This document shows positions 38,901 through 46,400 of a stretch of 64,000 nucleotides of DNA, in pieces. A model generated the notes under the pieces. It searched no databases, was not told the DNA's origin, and saw only the letters and a list, made by a program, of their open reading frames with translations. Origin of the DNA: Phylloscopus collybita. Its lineage: Eukaryota > Chordata > Aves > Passeriformes > Phylloscopidae. The position numbers and the translations under genes are program-made. Positions within the stretch are counted from its first letter, which is position 1; every line of letters begins with the position of its first letter. The stretch spans positions 4,884,501 through 4,948,500 of the forward strand of contig JAJNNQ010000023.1 in NCBI GenBank assembly GCA_027886175.1. Direction: 5' to 3'.

Positions 38901-39103
38901 TTGTCTCTCAACCAGTGATTTCCTTTTATGCAAAGCTGAAGGCATGCTGTGCAGCCAGCTCCTGTAATCGTGGCTGTGAGATTTGAATTCTGTGTAACTG
39001 GCCACAGGGAGTAAAGTGGCTCTTGTCTTTCTCTCTCAGGAATGTGGATCCCCCAATCTGGTATGACACTGATGTTAAGCTGTTTGAAATCCAACGGGTC
39101 TAA
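14525..39103 (+). CDS. HID1: HID1, complete coding gene in 19 coding exons (796 residues)
   Basis: Joining 19 exons (66,150,171,114,107,117,223,57,141,91,152,79,165,228,134,81,92,159,64 bases) gives 2391 bases in one open frame, 796 residues plus stop. Human HID1 has about 788. The protein is collinear with vertebrate HID1 throughout. HID1 belongs to the Hid1/dymeclin family. It is a peripheral protein of the medial and trans-Golgi needed for dense-core vesicle formation and neuropeptide/hormone sorting. The N-terminus MGSADSK has Gly2 and Ser6-type context for N-myristoylation, the known membrane anchor. There is no signal peptide. Conserved helical blocks fill residues 23-545; a low-complexity Ser/Glu/Pro-rich linker at about 570-690 is the variable part; a conserved C-terminal block (693-796) ends in FEIQRV. 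The gene is divergent from CDR2L and convergent with OTOP3. All introns are GT-AG. Confidence 0.97.
21559..21708 (+). CDS. HID1: HID1 coding exon 2 (residues 23-72)
   Basis: The acceptor is ctccacag and the donor gtaagt; both ends are phase 0. It encodes the strongly conserved block starting PVEATDDAFWDQFWADTATS and ending SNLATLCYK. Confidence 0.96.
23964..24134 (+). CDS. HID1: HID1 coding exon 3 (residues 73-129)
   Basis: The acceptor is ccttcag and the donor gtctgt, a weaker site; phase 0. It encodes AVEKLVQGAESG through YIFEDPDWRGFFWSTVPGAG and ends RGG. Confidence 0.94.
26815..26928 (+). CDS. HID1: HID1 coding exon 4 (residues 130-167)
   Basis: The acceptor is cactttag and the donor gtgagt; phase 0. 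It encodes GDEDDENARPLAESLLLAVT followed by the DLLFCPDFTVQSHRRSTV block. The acidic start is one residue shorter than the human protein as I recall it. Confidence 0.95.
28424..28530 (+). CDS. HID1: HID1 coding exon 5 (residues 168-203)
   Basis: The acceptor is cccacag and the donor gtaaga. It ends after two bases of an Arg codon (phase 2). It encodes DTAEDIHSIDSCEYIWEAGV and the GFAHSPQPNYIHDLN block. Confidence 0.95.
29000..29116 (+). CDS. HID1: HID1 coding exon 6 (residues 203-242)
   Basis: The acceptor is tccttccag and the donor gtgagg; entry and exit are phase 2, both splitting Arg codons. It encodes TELLKLLLTCFSEAMYLPPS and ends PWVQFFCSTENR. Confidence 0.95.
29855..30077 (+). CDS. HID1: HID1 coding exon 7 (residues 242-316)
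   Basis: The acceptor is ctcctcag after a T-rich tract, and the donor gtgagt. It encodes HALPLFTSLLN, YDPVGYGIPYNHLLFSDYRE and a Thr/Ser-rich stretch ending TGTAMDDVD. It closes in phase 0. Confidence 0.95.
30465..30521 (+). CDS. HID1: HID1 coding exon 8 (residues 317-335)
   Basis: This 57-base micro-exon encodes PPGPDNLFVNYLSRIHREE with phase 0 at both ends. The acceptor is gaatgcag and the donor gtaaga. It is too short to show in a length-filtered frame search but is collinear with the family. Confidence 0.95.
30618..30758 (+). CDS. HID1: HID1 coding exon 9 (residues 336-382)
   Basis: The acceptor is ttggcag and the donor gtgtgg; phase 0. It encodes DFQFILKGVARLLSNPLVQT through LVLFWKLCDFNK. 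Confidence 0.95.
31150..31240 (+). CDS. HID1: HID1 coding exon 10 (residues 383-413)
   Basis: The acceptor is cttccag and the donor gtaagt. It exits in phase 1, splitting a Ser codon. It encodes KFLFFVLKSSDVLDILVPIL and YFLNDARADQ. Confidence 0.95.
31892..32043 (+). CDS. HID1: HID1 coding exon 11 (residues 413-463)
   Basis: The acceptor ccttgcag follows an unusually long uninterrupted T tract (about 31865-31880), and the donor is gtgagt. It encodes RVGLMHIGVFILLLLSGERN followed by the FTGTHADLLII end. Confidence 0.95.
33244..33322 (+). CDS. HID1: HID1 coding exon 12 (residues 464-490)
   Basis: The acceptor is ttccacag and the donor gtgagc. It exits in phase 1, splitting a Val codon. It encodes VFHKIITSGHQRLQPLFDCL and LTIVVN. 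Confidence 0.95.
33918..34082 (+). CDS. HID1: HID1 coding exon 13 (residues 490-545)
   Basis: The acceptor is ttccacag and the donor gtaata, a weaker site. It exits in phase 1, splitting a Gly codon. It encodes SPYLKSLSMVAANKLLHLLE and ends NNIIQYQFDG. Confidence 0.95.
35203..35430 (+). CDS. HID1: HID1 coding exon 14 (residues 545-621)
   Basis: The acceptor is attcccag and the donor gtgagc; phase 1 at both ends. It encodes NSNLVYAVIRKRNVFHQLAN and a basic, Ser/Pro-rich stretch (QRKKKTPEPISRTNSQ) that opens the variable linker. Confidence 0.95.
35913..36046 (+). CDS. HID1: HID1 coding exon 15 (residues 621-665)
   Basis: The acceptor is gaacacag and the donor gtaagg. It encodes IDKLTEKSQVSEDGTMRSLE and a low-complexity tail ending DGDAWSG. 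This is the least conserved part of the protein. Confidence 0.93.
37534..37614 (+). CDS. HID1: HID1 coding exon 16 (residues 666-692)
   Basis: The acceptor is ttgctag and the donor gtaagg; 81 bases, phase 0. It encodes the basic and Ser-rich segment EASHSRRDRRRLSSASSSGQ followed by WTPTPDW. Confidence 0.94.
38002..38093 (+). CDS. HID1: HID1 coding exon 17 (residues 693-723)
   Basis: The acceptor is cctacag and the donor gtaagg. It exits after two bases of a Lys codon (phase 2). It encodes VMSWKSKLPLQTIMRLLQVL and VPQVEKICID. Confidence 0.95.
38417..38575 (+). CDS. HID1: HID1 coding exon 18 (residues 723-776)
   Basis: The acceptor is cttggcag and the donor gtaaac. It encodes GLTDESEILKFLQHGTLVGL and IRKYQANSGTAMWFRTYMWG, ending VIYLR. 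Confidence 0.95.
39040..39103 (+). CDS. HID1: HID1 coding exon 19 (residues 776-796 and stop)
   Basis: The acceptor is tctctcag. It encodes NVDPPIWYDTDVKLFEIQRV and the TAA stop at 39101-39103. The C-terminus matches the family end. Confidence 0.96.
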
Positions 39104-40050
39104 AGAGAGCACTTACCTCTACTGAGAGAAATACACTGGATCTAAGGACTGCGGCGTGCTGCTTCATCACAGCTATTCCTGCATTTCACGTCCAGCTGAG
39201 AGACCAAAAGGACAATCACTTCATTTACCTCCCTGTCATTTAAAGCTTTAATCGGGACTTGCTTGGACATCCCTCTCCCCAGCTCACTTCTCTTCCCTCG
39301 CCCTTCACCACGAACCTTGAGTTAAAGATATCTAAGGGATTGTCCATTGTTGTGGTTGCACTAGAAATCAGACTGTTCTTAGCTCCTCTGTTACTCTTTT
39401 GCTTCTGGATGTGGCTTGGAAACCGATCTGACCCTGTCCTTGCCCTGGTCAGAGTCAGCATTTAATTGAAAAAGACTAGCTGTAAATGGGGTGGAAAGGG
39501 AGAAGCTGCTATTCCTGCAGGCGACAGGGTTTGGAAACTGCAGTTACTTCCATGGAGCTCCATAAAGTTTCCAGGGCATCCCTTTTGGCTGCGGGTGTCT
39601 CCCTGGTGTCTCAGTTGCATAGAGGGAAGTCTTTCCCACCTAAACAAAAGGAGAAGATGTTGAAGGAAAACTTCGTGTCTTGGTTCTGAATCTCTCTAGT
39701 CCTTTCCTCGAAAGCTGCTTGAGAAGTTTTGTTGGTGTGGCTGAGAAGTTTTTCCTTGGCTTCCAGGCCCAGCAGCCTGTCCTTCATGGTGGGCTGTTGC
39801 AAAGGAGCTTGTCTTAACTTTTGAAAGCCCTGTTTAATCCATGTGAGCACACAGGGAGGAAGGGACTGGCACAGTGAGAGAGCAAGGAGAAGAGACCTGA
39901 CTGTTAAACTCTTTTAAGTCTTCTCCCACTGGCTGAAAGGACACCGTCACCTGGGTTTCCATCTTTGCCTGGCAGGCTGATGCAATGCAGGGAGCAGAAG
40001 GGTCTTTTGCACACTACTGTTAAGGCAAGGGTTTGAGGGAGGCACTCAGG

Positions 40051-40085
40051 GAAGTTGTAGGAGGAATTTGGAAGTTGTAGGAGGA
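40051..40085. repeat. Partial tandem repeat, unit 20 bp
   Basis: gaagttgtaggagga occurs at 40051-40065 and again 20 bases on, at 40071-40085, in the HID1 3' region. Confidence 0.75.
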
Positions 40086-40715
40086 AAAGCATCTCCATGT
40101 CAATAGGGAATGGAGAGTGCTGAGGCAAAGTTTAATTTTTCAGGGCATTTTGCTTATTGACCAGGTTATTGGATCTTGAATGTATTGGGTCCCAAGCATG
40201 CATAAATTTTGGGAAGCCAGGATGGGAATTGGTGGGAGATACGCTGTTGCTGGCTTGGTTCAGCATCATGGGGTTACACATTGGTGAGTGGAGACACCCA
40301 GTGGTTTGAGCCAAATTTTGTTCTCCTGGGAGGGGCTGCTGTCTTAGACCCATGTGGTCTTTAGAAAATGGAATGTGAGGGGTCCTGTCATGAACTGAGA
40401 CCTCTCCCATCAATGCACAGTCCTTGGTGCTTTTTTATTCAGGCTCTTGGGAGGATTGCTGACCATGAGCTGTTTGCTGCAGGTTAGACCCAGTGGCATC
40501 ACTGTATGGAAACAGGTCTGTCACATTAAGTACAGGGACAGTGTGACACGTGCTCTGTGACTTTTAACCCTGGCCTAAGCTTTGCAGCTGCAGTGGTAAC
40601 ATCCTCTCCCAGAGAGATGCTACAGCGTGCTGCTGGGCTCCCAGTGGCCTGTAGTCAGGTGGTTTCCTCCTCTGGGCACTGAAAGAGGATGGAGTCCCAG
40701 ACCAGCAGAAAGTGA

Positions 40716-40721
40716 AATAAA
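40716..40721 (+). terminator. HID1: Candidate HID1 polyadenylation signal AATAAA
   Basis: This is a canonical hexamer about 1.6 kb after the stop, with a modest T/G-rich stretch downstream (ggttttctg). A variant signal near 41160 competes, so the choice is uncertain. Confidence 0.35.
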
Positions 40722-41257
40722 ACTGGAACGGTTTTCTGAAGGATAAGAAATATGTGAAATAGAGGTTGTTCCCCCACCTGCCTCCCATCTCCAACCCACT
40801 TTGCCACCCAGCACTATTCCCATCCTGACCCCACCTCTGTTCAGGTGTAAACAGGGTGAGGGCTCTGTTTCACTTGGAGAATCTCATGTATAAGAATGTG
40901 ATTTGATGGGGCCAGACTCTGATTGTATGGCACTCGCACCTCACAGCTGGAACGGGGCCTCCCGTGTCCCATGTGCTTTGCCTCTTCCCTCTCATGGATC
41001 TGCTGGTTCTCATGATCTCTTCCGTCCTCTCTTTTCTGCTTTGTTTCTTTGTGAGTTCCTCTCGAAGCCTTTTTGTTTGTTTCTTGGTGTTTGGAGTCTG
41101 ATCCTTGTTCTGTGGAAATCAACTTGCACTGTAAACTCTTTGCTTACTTATGGAGAGAAAGATAAAGATTAACTGAAACATGCACTTGGGTACTTCTTTT
41201 TTTTCCTTCCCCAGAGAGAGGTTTATAATCTTGTTTGTCTTATGTTGAGGTTATTTG

Positions 41258-41275
41258 AGCCACTAGGGGACCATG
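41258..41275 (+). promoter_or_regulatory. Candidate CTCF-type motif between convergent HID1 and OTOP3
   Basis: agccactaggggaccatg resembles the CTCF core (CCASYAGRKGGC). It lies in the gap between the HID1 3' region and the OTOP3 polyadenylation signal. Confidence 0.4.
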
Positions 41276-42191
41276 GTTTCTTCTGCAGTGTTAATTTATT
41301 TTATAATCAGAAATTTAGATTTGACTCTGGAAAATGAGCCTGAATCGTGTGGGTTTAGCCGTTTCTGTGTTTAGAGCATCATCAAAGATCAAACAGGATC
41401 AGGTCTTCTGAGTTAGTGAACTGTGTGCTGAAACTAAAGCCTTTGTGCAGTTGAGACCTGTAAAACAGGCACCCTGGCCCTGGGGGATGTTAGGAAAGGA
41501 CATGGAGGGCCTTGACTGTTTATCTGATCTGCAGTGGCTGCAGGTGGGAGTTGGAGCTGGTGGGCTTCATTCCTGTCCATGCTGATCATGTCTTCAGTCA
41601 TGTATCCAGTGTTCATTCCAAAGTCACCTGCTCTATGAAAGCTCAGTAACTTAAACCAGTGTTTTATCCCTTAAACTGGATAAAATGCAGGTCATGGTCT
41701 GCCCATGAAGTGCCATCCTTCCTTGTCCCCAGGCTGTCAATCACTACAAACAAGTTTTGAGGTCAGACCTTAGCATGGATGTCCTGTGGATCCCGTGGTA
41801 CAAACACTGACATGAGAATAATAATTAACTTTATTGGAGCCTAATTTATCCAGCTGTTATTTCTCATGACATATTTCTGTTGACATGGGCCCAAATACAA
41901 ACACTTATTGGGCAAAGTTCATGCTCCTGCAATCAGTCTCACTTGGAGTTTTACAGAAAGGTGCTATCACCATGTGAATGCTGAATTCTCACTGTTACTG
42001 TCTTGGGAGAGTTTGCTTTACTAGGGAATCCCAAAAAAACCCCATAAATAGGCTCTAATCCTAAACTAACACTGATCCTGGGGTTGATTTACAGAGGAAC
42101 AGAAACAATAATGAGAATGCCTTTTGTGCCATGCTTGGGTAAGGGTCATGACAGATTTTGATTGATTATAGAGCAGGTCTGCTCTTAAATG

Positions 42192-42305
42192 TCACAGAAT
42201 CTCAGAATGGTTTGAGTTGGAGGGGACCATAAAGCTCATCTGTCATGGGCAGGAATTCCTTCCTCTAGGCCAGGTTGCTCAGAGCCCTGTACAACCTCTG
42301 AATGC
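42192..42305 (-). mobile_element. CR1 LINE 3'-end fragment (reverse orientation)
   Basis: The plus-strand text gtcacagaatctcagaatgg, then tttgagttggaggggaccat and later gccaggttgctcagagccc, is the reverse complement of the avian CR1 3' end. It is 5'-truncated, as usual for CR1, and diverged. It sits just past the OTOP3 polyadenylation signal, in the HID1/OTOP3 convergent gap. Confidence 0.85.
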
Positions 42306-42394
42306 AAGAGCGATTTAAGTGAGTTGACTTTGAGCCCATTGACTGCAGAGCAGACAACAGAGATTTCACAAGACATGCATGAAAATTCAATCTC

Positions 42395-42400
42395 TTTATT
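42395..42400 (-). terminator. OTOP3: Candidate OTOP3 polyadenylation signal
   Basis: TTTATT on the plus strand reads AATAAA on the minus strand, about 850 bases past the OTOP3 stop. A GT-rich minus-strand stretch follows (TGTCTTGTG, CTGTTGTCTG), as expected of a cleavage downstream element. Another AATAAA at 42777-42782 could be used earlier. Confidence 0.5.
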
Positions 42401-43251
42401 TCCATTTATCAGGCTGTGGATTTGGGACCCGTAGTCACAAGCCCCTTGCTCTCCTCTTCAAAGCAGGCATCCCTATGAAACACATCCTAATGGGTCTTTG
42501 ATCAGGCACCTCACTGCAGCCACCTTCCTTTGTGCATGGTGACCTTGAGAAAGGTTTGTGGGTGTGCAAGGCAGCAGCAAGGGCCAAAGTGTTGGGGTGG
42601 GGGGAGATTCACAGTGGATGTGGCAGTGGCTTGCTCTTGAACTAGCCCTGTGTGTAAGGATGGGACCTTGGCTAGTCCACACCAGTGATAACACCGTGGT
42701 GAGCAAAAATCACCCACAGTGCTTCCCTAGTGATTGCCACTTGAGGCTCTGGGAGTGCCTGTGGGAAGAAATAGTGTTTATTCTCAGTAAGGCAAGGTCA
42801 TGTTACAGCATTTTATATTTTTGATTGCTTTGGATTTTCTGAATTGGTGCAGACCAATCTTTCTTGCTTTTGCTGAAGGCTGCCCTTGCATTCTTTTATC
42901 TGGAAGATCTCAATAGGAGTTGGTCAAGTCCCACTTGTGGCCAAACAGCATCCACTGGCAGACTGCTGACTTGCATACATGATTCCTGAGAGCAGTGAGA
43001 GTTTGTTTATGGGCTTTGAGTCTATTCTCTATGGTGGAAAAGGGTAATATGAAAGAACCTCTTCTGAAACTCACGGCAATGTTGTACAAGAAGTTCAAGC
43101 AGAAGCTGGAGTAAAAATACCTTAGAAGGTTCCATGTGCATATCTTGCATCGTGTTGTGCTTGGAGGGAGCATAATCTGGTAGCTGCTTACTGCATCTTT
43201 GTTCAGCATCACTCATTGTCCCCAGCCCCTGGGGTGAGGGTCCAGCTTGGC

Positions 43252-43422
43252 TCAGGCTGTCACATAGACCTCCAGGAGCCCCCCGACCGAGTGCATGCGG
43301 TAAAACACACCCAAGGGGAGCCCGAAGTTCACGATCACAAACCAGGTGGAGTAGCCATAAAATGACCTTTCCATTCCATTCTCGAAGAGGGGGTGAGCCC
43401 CAAATGTGGGCATGACCCACAG
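43252..43422 (-). CDS. OTOP3: OTOP3 coding exon 6 (residues 545-600 and stop)
   Basis: The acceptor is ctctccag. It encodes LWVMPTFGAHPLFENGMERS, the last helix VNFGLPLGVFYRMHSVGG and the end LLEVYVTA, with TGA at 43254-43252. It is 171 bases, the same as OTOP2 exon 6. Confidence 0.95.
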   Translation of the reverse strand: MWVMPTFGAHPLFENGMERSFYGYSTWFVIVNFGLPLGVFYRMHSVGGLLEVYVTA

Positions 43423-46400
43423 CTGGAGAGATGTGAGGGAAAGAAACAAAAGTCAGAGGATGACAAACTGTCCTCTACTTACACCCTAATCTCAGCACCA
43501 GCTCAAGTGGTTGTAGGAAAATTTCAGGAGTATCACAGTAGTCTCCTTGCCAGTAGTCTCCACTCCAGAGAGGAGAAGGAAAACCCCACAGTTATGCTGT
43601 TGACTCCTCGCTGTAATTCAAATCCTGTTGAATCCCTGGAAACCTAATGAGAGCCCCATTCTGCCCTAGCCTGCTTCATCTTTCTACAGGGCTTCAGTGT
43701 TTCCCTGGGCAATGTGTTTTCACTGGATTAACACTGCAGTGTTGATTCAAGATCCCAGACCACAATGTACTTTACTGGGTGAGTTTTAAGCTTGGAGACT
43801 CATGTTTACAGAGATTTAATGCTGGTGCCTCACATTTTCTTTCATTAAACACCCTTTATGAGCCTAATGGGTTTTTTTTCAGAGGCTAAAATCTTGGCAA
43901 GTAAGGATTTATTAGCTGTCTCCTTCCTGCATCCATGAAACCCAGTAATATTTGACTCTAAGGGTAAAAGAGAGACTTTCTAATTATGAGGGTGGGGTAT
44001 TAACAGCAAAACCGGTCTTGACTTGCCTCACCAGTAGGTTGAAACTTGGTGGGCAAAGGTTTTTTTGTCTGGAATACAAGAGAAAGACAAGAGAGCACAT
44101 CTGTGTCACAGGTCACCATGGCTCAGCCGGAGCTGTGATGGAGCAGAGAGCAAAATACTTACTATGATGTTGCACAAAACCAAGAAGAACGAGATCTCCC
44201 TCAATACTCTTCTCTTCCAGCTCAGGTGAGAGTAGGTATGGATGTAGGACAGGGAAGCTTTCCGGATCTCCTGTCCCAGCTCCAGCACGCTCACTCGTCT
44301 CTGGCTGTAGGCCTCACGATTCCACTCTTCTTTAGTGTCTTCCTCCTTGCCAGGAGGTGTCTGGCTGTGCTGCTGTTTGCTGCTCAGCGTGGGCTCCTCT
44401 CCCCCAGGCAGCTCTGCAGCCACCGTGTGCTGCCCGGTGTGTCCGGCGTGTTTGGCCTCAGTTGCTGCTACAACACGACGCCGGTGGAGCCCATCAATGA
44501 CAAAAACATTTTGGGTGATGTTCTGAAAGATGAGGAGGACAGAGTAGGACAGGGCGAGGCTGTTCAACAGGTCCCTGGGGTCAGTGGCCACCAGGGCCAC
44601 AATGGAGAAGTAGGACATGCCGATTTGGCCGAGGGCTGCCCCCATCAGCAGGACCACGTCCAGGCTGCGGGTTGGGTTCTTCAGCGTGTCCAGCTCCTTT
44701 TTCTCCAAGGCATGGATGATTGTCCCGATCACGGCGCCCACGCTCATCAGCGGCAGGAGCACAATGTAGTAGGAGTAATAGATCACAAAGACCTGGAGGC
44801 TGGGGACTAAGCTGGTGACCTGGATCTGGTACATCATGAAGACACAGGCCCCGATGATTACAGCACTGGTGCCCAGCAGTGGCCCAAAGACCACCCCCTG
44901 GAGCTTGAATTTGGGCTTGGTGTGTGGGATCTGGTGGTGGCTGATGCGTCTGCCCACGTTCTTCCACATGACGTAGAGCACGGAGGAGCAGACCAGGCAG
45001 TACTCGGTGTTGAAGGGGTAGAGCAGGATGTAGCCCTTCTGGAAGACTTTGCAGATAGTGGTGTTTGGACATGTGCACAAGGCGGTCTCGTTGCCTGGAG
45101 CATGAGAAGAGGAAGGCGACAATTAAGAGGGAGATGGCCTGGATGTCACGGCTCTCTTTGGGAGTTTCTTGTGTGCAGGCACAATGTGTGTGTCTGCCTC
45201 AGAAACAGGGATCAGCAGGAAGTTAAATGGCTACTGCTCAGTCCTAAAGGATGTGAGGATTCAGAATAACAGATTTTAGCTAATGTCTTTTCCTACCCAT
45301 GGTCAACACCATAGGTACTGGATGAGAGATTCCTCTTCCTTCACAACAAAGCCTTCTCTATTTCTACCCCTGGAATATTAGATTCCCCTCTGTTCCTCTA
45401 TATCCTCAGAAAGAAGACCACAGCAATTACATGAGCCTCTTCTAGTCTGGTAATCTTGTGCTTGCAGTTAATAGGAAAATGAGCAAAAATGGTAATTTAT
45501 GGTGGGCTTTTCCTTTCCTAGCCCTCAGCTTCAGGGTTTTATAGCAGATCCCCTCCCTTCAGGTGAAGATCTTCTCCCCTTGCAGCCCATTTCCTTGAGA
45601 CAACCTCCAATAATTCCAATTTCCAATTCAAATTCCAATAATAGCAAAGTTGCAGCATTTGGGGGAACTGGAGATATCTGAATCACTGAGACCCAGAGGC
45701 TCCCCAGAGAAGTGCAACAGCACCAAGCCTGACAGAATTCTGGAAGTGTTTGGACAATACTCTGAGGCACATGGTGGAATACTTGGAGATGGTCTCATAC
45801 AGGGCCAAGAACTGGGCTTGATGATCCTCGTGGGTGCCTTCCAACTCAGTACATTCTGTGATTCTGTGAAATGTTTCCCTAGAAGCCACCTGTGTCAGCC
45901 TAACACCAACGGAGATGTGAAGAAGGAGCCTTGCCTGCGAATCGCTGCTCCACCTCGCGCAGCTGAGACTCGATCTCCACGTGCAGGGTGTCGTTGGTCA
46001 CGGCCAGGAGCCAGAGGAGAAGGTTGGTGGCTATGGTCAGCATCAGCCCACACCTGGGAGGAGACACAGGATGTTTGGAGATGTTTCATGGCCAGTGTGT
46101 CCTTCCCCTCTCGCTGGCCCATGCACAGGTTTGAGCACTCATGGGGTGTTTGTGCCCGCTCTGCCTGAGGCCCGTGGGGTGTGGCTTTGCACAAACACAG
46201 CTGAGCACATTCCCACTGCCAAAGGAGCAGGGCAGGCAGTGCCTGGTGAAACTGGCCTAAGCTGAGACGTCTCCCAGTGATAGGACTGGGGAGACCACCC
46301 TCCCCCATCCTCCAGCCTGTGGGCTGGTCCCTGAGACAGGCAGCAGGGAGATGTTTGGGAGGAAGGAACAAGCTTTGCAGCACTCCAAAGCACAACAGAA

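Larger units (their letters stand above)
39104..41190 (+). other. HID1: HID1 3'UTR and downstream DNA
   Basis: No coding exon is recognisable after the stop. A canonical AATAAA lies at 40716-40721. A GATAAA variant near 41160, followed by a T-rich stretch at 41195-41208, is an alternative 3' end. The true cleavage site cannot be decided from sequence alone. A partial tandem repeat at 40051-40085 lies inside. Confidence 0.45.

Noticed and set aside
44226..44810. 194-codon plus-strand frame
   Set aside because: Antisense shadow of OTOP3 exon 5.
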